A stretch of 64,000 nt of DNA from an uncultured Erythrobacter sp. (lineage in GTDB: Bacteria; Pseudomonadota; Alphaproteobacteria; Sphingomonadales; Sphingomonadaceae): positions 1,547,611-1,611,610 of the forward strand of contig NZ_CANMIJ010000001.1 of NCBI RefSeq assembly GCF_947497915.1, written 5' to 3'. The notes under the pieces were generated by a model. The model worked only from the letters and a program-made list of their open reading frames with translations. It did no database searches and was not told the origin of the DNA. Shown here in pieces: positions 43,211-52,379 of this stretch (its first letter is position 1; each line of letters begins with the position of its first letter). The translations under genes and the position numbers were made by a program.

Positions 43211-43298
43211 GCCGTGTTGATAGGCACGCAGCCCCTAAAGCGACTGCGGCGGTAACCTACGCAGGATCACCTAATTCAGCCTGTCCGCCCGCATCGCC

Positions 43299-44672
43299 TT
43301 AAGCGGCGTCGGCCTGACGATCATTCATCTCGCTGTTGAGCATTTCCGCGATCAGGAACGCCAGTTCAAGCGATTGCTCCGCGTTCAAACGCGGGTCGCA
43401 ATGGGTGTGATACCGGTCGCCAAGGCGCTCTTCCGTAATCGCGACCGCGCCGCCGACGCATTCTGTCACGTCCTGTCCTGTCATCTCGATATGGATGCCG
43501 CCCGGATGCGTACCTTCCGCGCGGTGAACAGCGAAAAAGCCCTTCACTTCGGTAAGGATGCGGTCGAACGGACGGGTTTTGAAACCTGTATCCGACTTCA
43601 CAACATTGCCGTGCATCGGATCACAGCTCCACACCACCGGATGGCCTTCGCGTTTTACCGCGCGGACCAATTTGGGCAGGCCGTCTTCAACCTTGTCATG
43701 GCCAAACCGGCTGATCAGGGTCATTCGGCCCGCTTCGCGGTTCGGGTTAAGCTCATCAAGCAGACGCAGCAGATCATCCGGCTCAAGCGATGGGCCACAT
43801 TTCATGCCCAGCGGATTGCCGATGCCGCGCGCCCATTCGATATGCGCGCTGCCGGGGAAGCGGGTGCGGTCGCCGATCCACAGCATATGCGCGCTGGTGG
43901 CGTACCAATCGCCTGTGAGCGAGTCCTGACGGGTCAACGATTGCTCGTATGGCAGCAGCAGCCCTTCGTGGCTGGTGTAAAAACTGGTGCCCTGCAATTG
44001 CGGGACAGTTGCCGGGTCAACGCCGCAGGCTTCCATAAATTCGAGCGCTTCACCGATCCGGTCTGCGGTCTCCGCAAACTTCGCTGTCCACGGTGTGCGG
44101 CCCATGAAATCGAGCGTCCATTTGTGGACCTGTTGCAGGTTGGCATACCCGCCGCCGGCAAAGGCGCGCAGCAGGTTTAATGTCGATGCCGCTTGAGAAT
44201 AGGCGCGAACCATCCGGCCCGGATCATTGCGGCGCTGAACCGGGTCAAAGTCGATCCCGTTGATATTGTCACCAAGATAGCTTGGCAGCGTCACGTCACC
44301 GATTGTCTCTGTCGGTGAAGAGCGCGGCTTTGCAAACTGGCCCGCCATCCGACCCACTTTCACAACCGGATGTTTGCTGGCGAAGGTCAGGACAATCGCC
44401 ATTTGCAGCAACACGCGGAACGTGTCGCGGATGTTGTTCGGGTGGAATTCGGCAAAACTCTCGGCGCAGTCGCCGCCTTGCAGCAGAAACGCATTGCCAT
44501 TGGCAACATCGGCCAGATCAGCTTTCAGCGCGCGCGCCTCACCGGCGAAGACCAGCGGCGGATAGGCCGAAAGCGTCGCTTCCGCCTCGGCAAGTTCGCC
44601 AGCATCCTCGTAATGCGGCAAATGCCGCGCTTCGTGGGATTTCCAGCTATCCGGTTTCCAGTCTTGGGCCAT
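43299..44672 (-). CDS. 3-deoxy-7-phosphoheptulonate synthase, class II
   Basis: 457 residues, full length. Class II (plant/mycobacterial type) motifs: [71 protein letters not shown] and [15 protein letters not shown]. It condenses phosphoenolpyruvate and erythrose-4-phosphate in the first step of the shikimate route. It lies alone, 88 bp upstream of the GGDEF gene and downstream of the M16 peptidase gene. Confidence 0.96.
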   Translation of the reverse strand: MAQDWKPDSWKSHEARHLPHYEDAGELAEAEATLSAYPPLVFAGEARALKADLADVANGNAFLLQGGDCAESFAEFHPNNIRDTFRVLLQMAIVLTFASKHPVVKVGRMAGQFAKPRSSPTETIGDVTLPSYLGDNINGIDFDPVQRRNDPGRMVRAYSQAASTLNLLRAFAGGGYANLQQVHKWTLDFMGRTPWTAKFAETADRIGEALEFMEACGVDPATVPQLQGTSFYTSHEGLLLPYEQSLTRQDSLTGDWYATSAHMLWIGDRTRFPGSAHIEWARGIGNPLGMKCGPSLEPDDLLRLLDELNPNREAGRMTLISRFGHDKVEDGLPKLVRAVKREGHPVVWSCDPMHGNVVKSDTGFKTRPFDRILTEVKGFFAVHRAEGTHPGGIHIEMTGQDVTECVGGAVAITEERLGDRYHTHCDPRLNAEQSLELAFLIAEMLNSEMNDRQADAA

Positions 44673-44801
44673 GTTCGTATTCTTCTAATCTATCTGTGAT
44701 GACGGGCGCGCCGCTATATTGCGCGGACACTATCTGTAAAGCGTCAATGGTGTTCACGGCAACTTTATTTCACGCACGCTGTGATCGGTTTGCTGCAAGT
44801 C

Positions 44802-47800
44802 CTAGCGTCCAATCACCTGCGGAGCCGCCGGAACTTCAATCACCGAAGGCGCTATCGGTAGCTCGCTCGGCACGTAATCCGCTGGCAAATCGGCAAGCGT
44901 TTGCCCCTCTGGAATCACCGCCACTTTAAGCGGCGTTGCCGATGCGAAATATCGGTCCGCTAAGAAGCGCATATTTTGGGTGCTGGTTCGTGAGTAATCA
45001 ACCAGCAAGGTGCGCAGCTGGCTGATTTTCTGCGGCTCTGTGGTCGCGCCTTCAATATTGTAAAGCCAGAACTGGTTACCCGTCGATGCCCGTCGAATTT
45101 GCTGCGCGAGCGGTTCTGTAACGCGGGCAAGCTCATCCTGCGAAGGCGGATTGGTGGACAAGCCTTTCGCGATCCGGTCTGCCTCGGCAAAGAAGATCGG
45201 CACAAAGCTTGGCTCGAACTGAGCATAGGCGATGATGGTGCCGCCGCCTTCGATGTCGGCGGGCCAATCGGAGAAGACTTGCGGCGAATAACTCGCCCCT
45301 GCCTTTTCACGCAGCGCCTCCAGCAGGCGGTTGTTGAACACCTGTATCAGGATTTCGAGCTGACGGGATTCGCGGATACGGGTCATGCCGCCGCTGCTTT
45401 CCCATGACAGAACAGCCGCCGCCTGATTGGCGTCGCCGCGGTGGTTCAGCACGGTTGGCGCAGCGGTATCTTGCGGGAAGGACGGCACGCGTGCGGCAAT
45501 CTCTGACGGGATCGGTGTGGCCGGTGGCAGCGCGCCAAATGTCGTGCGCAGCTTTTCGACAATGGCATCGCGGTCAAATTCGCCGAATACCAGCACTTCA
45601 ACCGGGCCTTGCGAAAGCAGCGGCTCCCACACTTCGCGGAAGCCTTCAGGCGTGACGGCTTTCAATGCTTCGGGATCAGGTGTCGCAAAACGCGGATCTT
45701 TGTCATTCACAAGGAAATCGAGGTCGCGATTGATCACGCCGCCCGGGCTGGTCGAGAATGTCTTGTAACTCAGCTCCGCCGCCGCTTTTGCGCGGATCAC
45801 CGGATCGGCGTCCCAGCGCGGCATGCCAAGCTTCGCCGCGAACAGATAAAGCTGGTCTTCGACGTCGGTTGACCGGGTTTGCGCGGTAAAAGTGAAGACG
45901 GCATCGTCGATCGCGAAATCAAACCCCAGCTTGCGCCCCGTCGCCAAACGATCAATCTCGTTCTGGCCCAGCTCGCCAAGCCCCGATCCGACGAGAGCCA
46001 TCTGGCCCAGCGGCGCATAAACGGCATTGCTGGCGTCAAAGGCGCGGTATCCGGCGCCAAAACGCACGCGCACAGTGACACGGCCCGGCTCGGCATTGTT
46101 GGCCCAGATCAGGGCTTTTACACCATTCCCAAGATCAATGCGTTCGATGTCGAGCACATCAAGTTTTGATTCGCTGACAATCGTGCCCGGCTCACCCACG
46201 GGCGGCAGTTCATCAAAAGAGATGCTGTTTGCCGCGAGGCGCGCGGTGCTGTCCGATTCGATTTCGCTGGCAAGCGCCATTTGCAATGCGCCTGCATCGG
46301 CTTCGCCCAGCGCAGGGGTGACATAAACAGAGCGGACAACGTCGCCCTCGAACAGAGCCTTTGTCCGGGCCAGCACTTCTTGCGGGTTAAACCGCCTTTG
46401 CATCCCTTGGAACACGTCCAGCACGACTTGCGGCGAAGCGACCGTTTCGCGGATATCGACGGCGTTCACGAGGTTATCGGCCTGTTTCGATCCGGCTTCA
46501 ACGCTCGCGGTTTCGACTGAATTGACGAAGGCGACTTCGAATTCAGCGACTTCGCGGTCAATCTCTTCCTGCGTTGGCGGCGAATTGATTGCATCCTGGA
46601 TCACGCTGCGCACATCGGCAAGCGCGGCTTTCCAATCGCTGGTAAGAGGGGCGAAACTGACAAAGGTCATGTCGGTAGAGCGAGAGACATCGTCCTGCGC
46701 CATTTGAGCATAGAGATACGATCCCCCTGCCCGCGCGCGCTGCTCAAGCCGGCGGTTGATGATGGCCTGCGACACTGCATCCAGCAGCAGACCTTCATTA
46801 TAGACGATCGTGTCCTGCACTTTGCGCCATGGACGCATCACGGCATAGGTCAGGTTGCGCGGCAGATCGGGTTCAACACCCACAGCCAGCTCGCCAATCG
46901 GCCAGCCGCTGCCAGCCGCGCGCTCTGTACCTTCGGGTGCGACCGGATCGCCGAAATCGGGCGCGACGCCCGCTTCGCCAGTGCCCTGCCAATCGCCAAA
47001 CCATTGCTCAACCAGACCGGCGAGCACCTTTGGATCAGCATCACCCGCAACGACAATCACCGTTTTTTCAGGGCGATACCACCGGTTGTAGAAATCCTGT
47101 ATCAAAGTGCCGCTTGCACCGTTCAGCGTTTCGACCGTGCCAATTGGGCTGCGATTTTCGAGCCGCTGTCCAGCAAAGAACGTCCGGCGCGTTAGGTCGG
47201 CAACCCGCTGCGAAGCGCCGCCACGCTCACGTTTTTCGGCAAGCACAATCGGGCGTTCTGCATCGACATTGGCATCATTCAAAACAGGCTCGCGGATCAT
47301 GCCCGACAGCAGTTTGAAACTTTCCGAAAGCTTCGCCGCGTCGATATCAGGAATGTCGAGCTTATAGGCGGTATGCGTTGGGCTGGTTTCAGCATTGGCA
47401 TCGCTGCCGAATGTCGCGCCCAGACGCTGCCATGCGGCGATAGCCTCTGCCTGACCCAGATATTTGCTTTCGCGGAACAGCATATGTTCGAGCAAGTGGG
47501 CATAGCCCTGCTCATGGTCCCGCTCATGCAAGGCCCCCGCATCGACGCGGACCCGGATCGAAACCTGATTGGGCGGCACACCATTGCGGCGCACCGCGTA
47601 ACGCAGGCCGTTATCCATCTTCCCGAACAGCCAATTTGTATCGACCGGAACGTCGCTGCCTTCATACAGCCACGGGGTCTCGCCCTCGCCCTGCACCGCT
47701 TTGGGCGCGGGAACGTCTGGCGTTTCGGCCTGCGTGGGCGCGTCCTGAGCAGCGGCATGGGAGACAAGCGCAAATGGCGCAGCGACGAGGAAAAGGCCGT

Positions 47801-47825
47801 AAGCGGCGCGGGACATTACATTCAT
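44802..47825 (-). CDS. M16 family zinc metallopeptidase (pitrilysin/insulinase type), secreted
   Basis: 1007 residues. Signal peptide to about residue 26 (AAPFALVSHAAAQ). Inverted zinc motif HLLEH at 110-114 (HxxEH), preceded by EQGYA; the downstream ligand lies in ERPIVLAE (Glu190/Glu197). A second M16 half (about 560-1000) lacks the motif, the typical active/inactive pair within one chain. It degrades peptides in the periplasm. Divergent from nfuA with 108 bp between. Confidence 0.94.
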   Translation of the reverse strand: MNVMSRAAYGLFLVAAPFALVSHAAAQDAPTQAETPDVPAPKAVQGEGETPWLYEGSDVPVDTNWLFGKMDNGLRYAVRRNGVPPNQVSIRVRVDAGALHERDHEQGYAHLLEHMLFRESKYLGQAEAIAAWQRLGATFGSDANAETSPTHTAYKLDIPDIDAAKLSESFKLLSGMIREPVLNDANVDAERPIVLAEKRERGGASQRVADLTRRTFFAGQRLENRSPIGTVETLNGASGTLIQDFYNRWYRPEKTVIVVAGDADPKVLAGLVEQWFGDWQGTGEAGVAPDFGDPVAPEGTERAAGSGWPIGELAVGVEPDLPRNLTYAVMRPWRKVQDTIVYNEGLLLDAVSQAIINRRLEQRARAGGSYLYAQMAQDDVSRSTDMTFVSFAPLTSDWKAALADVRSVIQDAINSPPTQEEIDREVAEFEVAFVNSVETASVEAGSKQADNLVNAVDIRETVASPQVVLDVFQGMQRRFNPQEVLARTKALFEGDVVRSVYVTPALGEADAGALQMALASEIESDSTARLAANSISFDELPPVGEPGTIVSESKLDVLDIERIDLGNGVKALIWANNAEPGRVTVRVRFGAGYRAFDASNAVYAPLGQMALVGSGLGELGQNEIDRLATGRKLGFDFAIDDAVFTFTAQTRSTDVEDQLYLFAAKLGMPRWDADPVIRAKAAAELSYKTFSTSPGGVINRDLDFLVNDKDPRFATPDPEALKAVTPEGFREVWEPLLSQGPVEVLVFGEFDRDAIVEKLRTTFGALPPATPIPSEIAARVPSFPQDTAAPTVLNHRGDANQAAAVLSWESSGGMTRIRESRQLEILIQVFNNRLLEALREKAGASYSPQVFSDWPADIEGGGTIIAYAQFEPSFVPIFFAEADRIAKGLSTNPPSQDELARVTEPLAQQIRRASTGNQFWLYNIEGATTEPQKISQLRTLLVDYSRTSTQNMRFLADRYFASATPLKVAVIPEGQTLADLPADYVPSELPIAPSVIEVPAAPQVIGR

Positions 47826-47933
47826 GGCCGCGACTATAGGCCTGCAAGGTCTGAAGGGATAGTGAATGATCGCTTGTCCAGTGATCAGCAGAGCTTGCTT
47901 GTAGGCGAGCTGATCCGCGCCTATCTACGGCCC

Positions 47934-48515
47934 ATGTTTATCGAAACCGAAACCACACCGAACCCCTCCAGCCTTAAATTCATGCCGGGCCAGACCGTGA
48001 TGCCGTCGGGCACACGCGAATTTGCCTCGCCCGAGGCCGCCGAAGCCAGCCCGCTGGCGCAGGCGATTTTCGACACGGGAGAGGTCGTGAACGTCTTTTT
48101 CGGTTGGGATTTTGTGACGGTTACGGCGGCACCGGGCTCCAATTGGTCTGCGCTTAAGCCGCAGGTCCACTCGATCCTGCTTGATCACTTTGTTTCAGAA
48201 GCGCCTTTGTTCGCGGCCGGCACAGCGGGCGGGATCAATGTCCCGGCAGAAACCGATAGCCTCGTGGTCGAAGACGATCCTGCCAATGCAGAGATTGTCG
48301 CGACGATCAAGGAATTGCTCGAAACCCGCATCCGTCCAGCTGTCGCCGGTGATGGCGGCGACATTGCTTACCGCGGATTTGCAGACGGTGTCGTTCACCT
48401 GACGCTGCAAGGCGCATGCGCCGGTTGCCCATCCAGCACGGCGACATTGAAGCAAGGCATTGAAGGCCTGCTGAAACATTATGTGCCCGAAGTCGTTGAA
48501 GTAAGAGCAGCTTAA
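47934..48515 (+). CDS. nfuA: NfuA/NifU family Fe-S cluster carrier
   Basis: 193 residues from the ATG at 47934; the upstream open frame is the reverse of the M16 gene and is not used. N-terminal Nfu_N domain MFIETETTPNPSSLKFMPGQ, SPLAQAIFDTGEVVNVFFGWDFVTV; C-terminal NifU-like domain with RPAVAGDGGDI and GACAGCPSST (CxxC cluster ligands). It hands Fe4S4 clusters to target enzymes. A nitroreductase gene follows 26 bp later. Confidence 0.95.
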   Translation: MFIETETTPNPSSLKFMPGQTVMPSGTREFASPEAAEASPLAQAIFDTGEVVNVFFGWDFVTVTAAPGSNWSALKPQVHSILLDHFVSEAPLFAAGTAGGINVPAETDSLVVEDDPANAEIVATIKELLETRIRPAVAGDGGDIAYRGFADGVVHLTLQGACAGCPSSTATLKQGIEGLLKHYVPEVVEVRAA

Positions 48516-48541
48516 ACTCTCATACTAATTCAAGGGCTTCC

Positions 48542-49150
48542 ATGACTACCCAATATCACGATCACGTCCTGTCCAATGAAACACTCGGACAGCTGTTTAA
48601 TGACGCGCGCACTTATAATGACTGGCTCGATAAAGACGTGTCGGACGAACAGCTTCACGCGATCTACGACTTGCTCAAAATGGCCCCGACATCGGCCAAT
48701 ATGCAGCCTGCGCGGATTGTGTGGGTGAAATCGCCTGAGCAAAAGGCGAAGCTTGCCGAATGCGTGATGGAGGGCAACGACAGCAAAGTCCTCGCCGCGC
48801 CTGTCACCGCAGTGATCGGCTATGACATCGACTTTCACGAAGAATTGCCGTGGCTGTTCCCGCACACCGACGCGAAAAGCTGGTTTGAGGACGATGAAGA
48901 AGGCCGCAAAGAAGGGGCGTTCCGCAACTCTTCCTTGCAAGGCGCCTATTTGATGCTCGCGGCCCGCGCAATCGGCCTCGATTGCGGTGCGATGTCGGGC
49001 TTTGACGCGGACAAAGTGAACGCCGCGTTCTTTGGTGATGAACCGCGCCACCGGGTGAATTTCATCTGTTCGGTGGGCTACGGCGATCCTGAAAGCGTTT
49101 TTGACCGCAGCCCGCGTCCCGATTTTGACAAATTCAATTCCATCGTCTGA
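48542..49150 (+). CDS. nitroreductase family protein (RutE-like malonic semialdehyde reductase)
   Basis: 202 residues. LFNDARTYNDWLDKDVSDEQ, LLKMAPTSANMQPARIVWV (FMN-binding), NSSLQGAYLMLAARAIGLDCGAMSGFD, and FICSVGYGDP. This matches the RutE/HadB subgroup of nitroreductases, which reduce malonic semialdehyde or detoxify. No rut pyrimidine genes are near, so only the family is certain. Confidence 0.9.
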   Translation: MTTQYHDHVLSNETLGQLFNDARTYNDWLDKDVSDEQLHAIYDLLKMAPTSANMQPARIVWVKSPEQKAKLAECVMEGNDSKVLAAPVTAVIGYDIDFHEELPWLFPHTDAKSWFEDDEEGRKEGAFRNSSLQGAYLMLAARAIGLDCGAMSGFDADKVNAAFFGDEPRHRVNFICSVGYGDPESVFDRSPRPDFDKFNSIV

Positions 49151-49187
49151 CTTGCGGGTTAGCGCTCGCTAAGGCATCGGGCTTGAC

Positions 49188-49823
49188 ATGCGCATGCACA
49201 CTCGCACCTTGGCAATTGAAACAGCAACGGAAGCTTGCTCGGTCGCGCTTTATGAAAGCGGCGAACTGATCGCGCATGATCACCGTGTGCTGGGCCGCGG
49301 CCATGCCGAACGGCTGGTGCCAATGATCGCAGAATTGCCAGACAAAGGCCGCGCGAGCCGTATTGTTGCCTCGCTTGGTCCGGGCAGTTTTACCGGCGTT
49401 CGCATCGGTCTTGCGACGGCGCGCGCGCTCGGCTTTGCCTGGGGTGCAGAGGTGCTCGGATATCCCACCCTTGCTTTGATTGCGGCCCGCGCTCGTAAAG
49501 AAGGGCATGCAGCCGTCACCGTCTGCATGAATGGCGGGCACGGTGAATGGTTTGTCCAAAATTTCGATGCGGACGGATCATCCAGCGCCCTCAGCTCGCT
49601 TTCACCAGAAGCCGCGCTGGCCAGCGGCGTATTGCCCGTTATCGCTGGCAACCGCGCTCAGGAATTTGCCGATCTTCTAGGCGACGGGCGAACGGCGATG
49701 GACCTACTTCCCGATGCCCGTTTTACCGCCGATCTTGCAGACGATGCCCTGATTACTGACATGTCACCGATCTATGGCCGCGCGCCCGACGCCACGCCGC
49801 AGAAGTCACGCGCCCTCAAATGA
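49188..49823 (+). CDS. tsaB: tRNA threonylcarbamoyladenosine biosynthesis protein TsaB
   Basis: 211 residues. Opening TRTLAIETATEACSVALYESG, HAERLVPMIAEL, SLGPGSFTGVRIGLATARALG. TsaB is the partner of TsaD in t6A37 tRNA modification. The next gene, rimI, overlaps by 4 bp (ATGA), the usual tsaB-rimI arrangement. Confidence 0.95.
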   Translation: MRMHTRTLAIETATEACSVALYESGELIAHDHRVLGRGHAERLVPMIAELPDKGRASRIVASLGPGSFTGVRIGLATARALGFAWGAEVLGYPTLALIAARARKEGHAAVTVCMNGGHGEWFVQNFDADGSSSALSSLSPEAALASGVLPVIAGNRAQEFADLLGDGRTAMDLLPDARFTADLADDALITDMSPIYGRAPDATPQKSRALK

Positions 49824-50290
49824 CCCCCTGCCCGCGCCAAATCGATGCAATCATGCAGGTGATGGAGGCGGCGTTTGACCCCGCCTATGGCGAGGCATGG
49901 AACCGTAAACAGGTCAGCGACGCGCTGACCATGCCCAGCACACACGCTCTGCTTATCGATGATGATGGCGGCGTGATTGATGATCCTGCAGGCGCCGATG
50001 CCGCCGGGTTTGTGATGACCCGCCATGCCGCAGACGAGGAAGAGCTGTTGTTAATTGCGGTTCATCCCGAAAGACGCCGCAAAGGTTTGGGCGCGCAATT
50101 GATCGAGACTTTGTTCGATACAGCGCGCACACGCGGAACAGGCAGGATTTTCCTAGAGATGCGGCGCGATAACCCAGCCGAACATCTTTACCGCCGGACC
50201 GGATTTGAGCCGATTGGCAAACGCCCGAACTATTACCGCATGACCGATGGCAGTCGAGTTGATGCGATTACTTTCGGCCGCTCAATCTAG
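49820..50290 (+). CDS. rimI: ribosomal protein S18 alanine N-acetyltransferase RimI
   Basis: 156 residues. GNAT fold with ELLLIAVHPERRRKGLGAQLIETLFDTARTRG (motif A) and LEMRRDNPAEHLYRRTGF, PNYYRMTDG. RimI acetylates the N-terminus of S18. Translationally coupled to tsaB. A perfect 10-bp stem follows at 50328. Confidence 0.93.
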   Translation: MTPCPRQIDAIMQVMEAAFDPAYGEAWNRKQVSDALTMPSTHALLIDDDGGVIDDPAGADAAGFVMTRHAADEEELLLIAVHPERRRKGLGAQLIETLFDTARTRGTGRIFLEMRRDNPAEHLYRRTGFEPIGKRPNYYRMTDGSRVDAITFGRSI

Positions 50291-50327
50291 TCTCTCCGGC
50301 AATTTGCAAAAAATGGGTGAAAAGCCT

Positions 50328-50350
50328 CCGCAATCTTGCAAAGATTGCGG
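50328..50350 (+). promoter_or_regulatory. perfect palindrome between rimI and mucR
   Basis: Arms CCGCAATCTT and AAGATTGCGG pair perfectly around GCA. No T-run follows. Could be a terminator-like stem for rimI or an operator for mucR; MucR proteins often control their own gene, inferred only. Confidence 0.6.
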
Positions 50351-50410
50351 TGCTGGTTCATGGGCAACTAATCGGAAAAATCCGAGCAAAAAATAAAAAA
50401 CGAGGAACTC

Positions 50411-50845
50411 ATGCAAGACTTAGAACTGGAAATGAAAGAGACGTTGATAACGTTGACCAGCGACATCGTCGCCGCTCACGTCAGCAATAATGACGTGACC
50501 GTTGACGATGTGCCTGAACTCATCACAAACGTCTTCACGGCCCTGTCGGGCCTGGGCAATGATGAAGACGCCGAAGAACCACGTCCGGAACCGGCTGTGT
50601 CCATTCGCTCTTCGATCAAGAAAGATCACATCGTCTGCCTCGATTGCGGCAAGAAGATGAAGATGCTGAAACGTCACCTTTCGACCGAGCACGGCATGTC
50701 GCCGGAAGAATACAAAGCGCGTTGGGAACTGTCTGCGGATTATCCGCTGGTTGCACCTAATTACGCTGAAACCCGCCGCGATCTGGCAAAGAAAATCGGT
50801 CTCGGTCGTAAGCCTGGATCGGGCCGCGGACGTAAGAAAAAATAA
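50411..50845 (+). CDS. mucR: MucR/Ros family zinc-finger transcriptional regulator
   Basis: 144 residues. The zinc finger reads HIVCLDCGKKMKMLKRHLST then EHG (C-x2-C...H-x4-H), followed by MSPEEYKARWELSADYPLVAPNYA and a basic tail GRKPGSGRGRKKK. MucR/Ros proteins bind AT-rich DNA and act as H-NS-like silencers in alphaproteobacteria, controlling exopolysaccharide, motility and cell cycle genes. RBS AACGAGGAAC. Ended by the terminator at 50907. Confidence 0.95.
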   Translation: MQDLELEMKETLITLTSDIVAAHVSNNDVTVDDVPELITNVFTALSGLGNDEDAEEPRPEPAVSIRSSIKKDHIVCLDCGKKMKMLKRHLSTEHGMSPEEYKARWELSADYPLVAPNYAETRRDLAKKIGLGRKPGSGRGRKKK

Positions 50846-50906
50846 CGATTTTGGCGCGGGCGCCGCATCCCTGCTGGGAGTGAGGCCCGATGCTAACTTG
50901 AGCAAG

Positions 50907-50945
50907 GCACCCCGTCTCGTCTAAGAGGCGGGGTGCTTTCCTTTT
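50907..50945 (+). terminator. intrinsic terminator after mucR
   Basis: GCACCCCG (50907-50914) pairs with CGGGGTGC (50929-50936); inner TCT/AGA pairs extend the fold; TTTCCTTTT follows. Confidence 0.83.
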
Positions 50946-50994
50946 GGGCTGGTGCTTACGATAGCAAACGGCCGTGATGGCGACGGAGTTATAC

Positions 50995-51423
50995 TTGAAC
51001 CAAAAGATTGATCTTGAACAACTATGCGCCGAAAAAGGGCTGCGCATCACCGAGCAACGCCGCGTGATCGCAAAAGTCCTGTCGGAAAGCGAAGACCATC
51101 CCGATGTGGAGCTGCTGCACGAGCGCGCCTCTGCCGTCGATCCGAAGATTTCGATTGCAACCGTGTACCGCACGGTCCGCCTGTTCGAAGAGGCTGGCAT
51201 TCTTGACCGGCACGATTTCGGCGATGGACGCTCACGCTATGAGCCTGTGCCAGAGGCGCATCACGATCATCTGATCGATGTCGAAACCGGCAAGGTTGTC
51301 GAGTTTGTCGATCCCGAAGTGGAATCGCTCCAACGCCAAATCGCGGAGAAACTTGGCTACCGTCTAGTTGACCACCGCATGGAACTTTACGGTGTGCGTT
51401 TGTCGCGAGACAAGGACAATTGA
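50995..51423 (+). CDS. fur: Fur family regulator, Mur-like (lacks CxxC zinc site)
   Basis: 142 residues from a TTG at 50995 with GGAG nine bases upstream; the ATG at 50977 is in frame but has no RBS. Winged HTH with EKGLRITEQRRVIAKVLSE and ISIATVYRTVRLFEEAGIL; metal site HHDHLIDVETGKVVEF, where E. coli Fur has HHDHLICLDCGKV, so the structural CxxC is missing as in alphaproteobacterial Fur/Mur. It may sense iron or manganese. The stop overlaps the plsC start. Confidence 0.9.
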   Translation: MNQKIDLEQLCAEKGLRITEQRRVIAKVLSESEDHPDVELLHERASAVDPKISIATVYRTVRLFEEAGILDRHDFGDGRSRYEPVPEAHHDHLIDVETGKVVEFVDPEVESLQRQIAEKLGYRLVDHRMELYGVRLSRDKDN

Positions 51424-52367
51424 TGCAAGATAACGCCGCCGATCACGGTATTGACGCGCCGGGCAGCAAGGTCTGGGAGCTACGCGTTGGCGCAGCTCGC
51501 GGGGAAAACACCCCCATCTCGGTTGCTGGCTGGATGCGGATCATTGTCCGCTCGCTCGCGCTGCTGACGCTGATCATTGTCTTTGTGCCGCTGCATTACC
51601 TCTACCGCATCTTCAAATACGGCTCGCCCTTCCCGATGCTGTTCCTGCGTTTTGCCGGCCGCGTTTCCGGTGCGAAGGTGAAAACGCATGGTACATTCTT
51701 GCGCCGCGATGTGTTCTTCGTCGCGAACCATGTGTCATGGCTCGATATCCTCTCCCTCGCCGGTGCGAGCGGAACGGCCTTTGTGGCAAAAGCAGAATTG
51801 GCGCAGGCGCCGCTGGTCGGCTGGCTTGCCTCGCTCAACCGCACCGTCTTTGTAAAGCGCGAACACCGCCTTGGCGTGGCCGAACAGATCAACGCGCTGA
51901 AAGAGGCGCTGGCTGACAATTGGTCTGTGACAGTCTTTCCAGAAGGCACCACGACCGATGGCCATTCGCTGTTGCCGTTCAAAACCAGCATGCTGAGCGT
52001 GCTTGAGCCGCCGACACCTGGCGTGATGGTTCAGCCAGTATTGCTCGATTATGGCCCCGTTGCCGAATGGATCGGCTGGGTTGGTGATGAGAGCGGCCTT
52101 AACAATGCAAAGCGCGTGCTGGCACGGCGCGGTACGTTCGATCTGCATCTGCACTTCCTCGACCCGTTCAGCCCAGAGGAATATCGCGGGCGCAAAGCCA
52201 TCGGTGCGGAATCGCGCCGCCGGATTGAGGATGCTTTGCAAGAGGCGCTGGGCAAACCCGTGCGAAAATTCGCGCATGACGTGCCGCCAATCCGGTATGA
52301 CGCGCCCGCCGATGCGGAAGGCGTCGGGAAAACCAAGGTCAAAGTCCCGAACGACGCCGACGTTTAA
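51423..52367 (+). CDS. plsC: lysophospholipid acyltransferase (PlsC family)
   Basis: 314 residues, start ATG overlapping the fur TGA. N-terminal TM segment (about 42-64). Acyltransferase motifs: NHVSWLDIL (HxxxxD), NRTVFVKRE, VFPEGTTTDGHSLLPFK, and VMVQPVLLDY. It probably acylates lysophosphatidic acid at sn-2. A polar tail (about 40 residues) follows the domain. Coupled to fur, suggesting joint expression. Confidence 0.9.
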   Translation: MQDNAADHGIDAPGSKVWELRVGAARGENTPISVAGWMRIIVRSLALLTLIIVFVPLHYLYRIFKYGSPFPMLFLRFAGRVSGAKVKTHGTFLRRDVFFVANHVSWLDILSLAGASGTAFVAKAELAQAPLVGWLASLNRTVFVKREHRLGVAEQINALKEALADNWSVTVFPEGTTTDGHSLLPFKTSMLSVLEPPTPGVMVQPVLLDYGPVAEWIGWVGDESGLNNAKRVLARRGTFDLHLHFLDPFSPEEYRGRKAIGAESRRRIEDALQEALGKPVRKFAHDVPPIRYDAPADAEGVGKTKVKVPNDADV

Positions 52368-52379
52368 ACCTGCACAGGC

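Noticed and set aside
47373-47933. N-terminal extension of nfuA across the M16 gene start
   Set aside because: The extension is antisense to the M16 coding region; the Nfu_N domain starts exactly at the ATG 47934.
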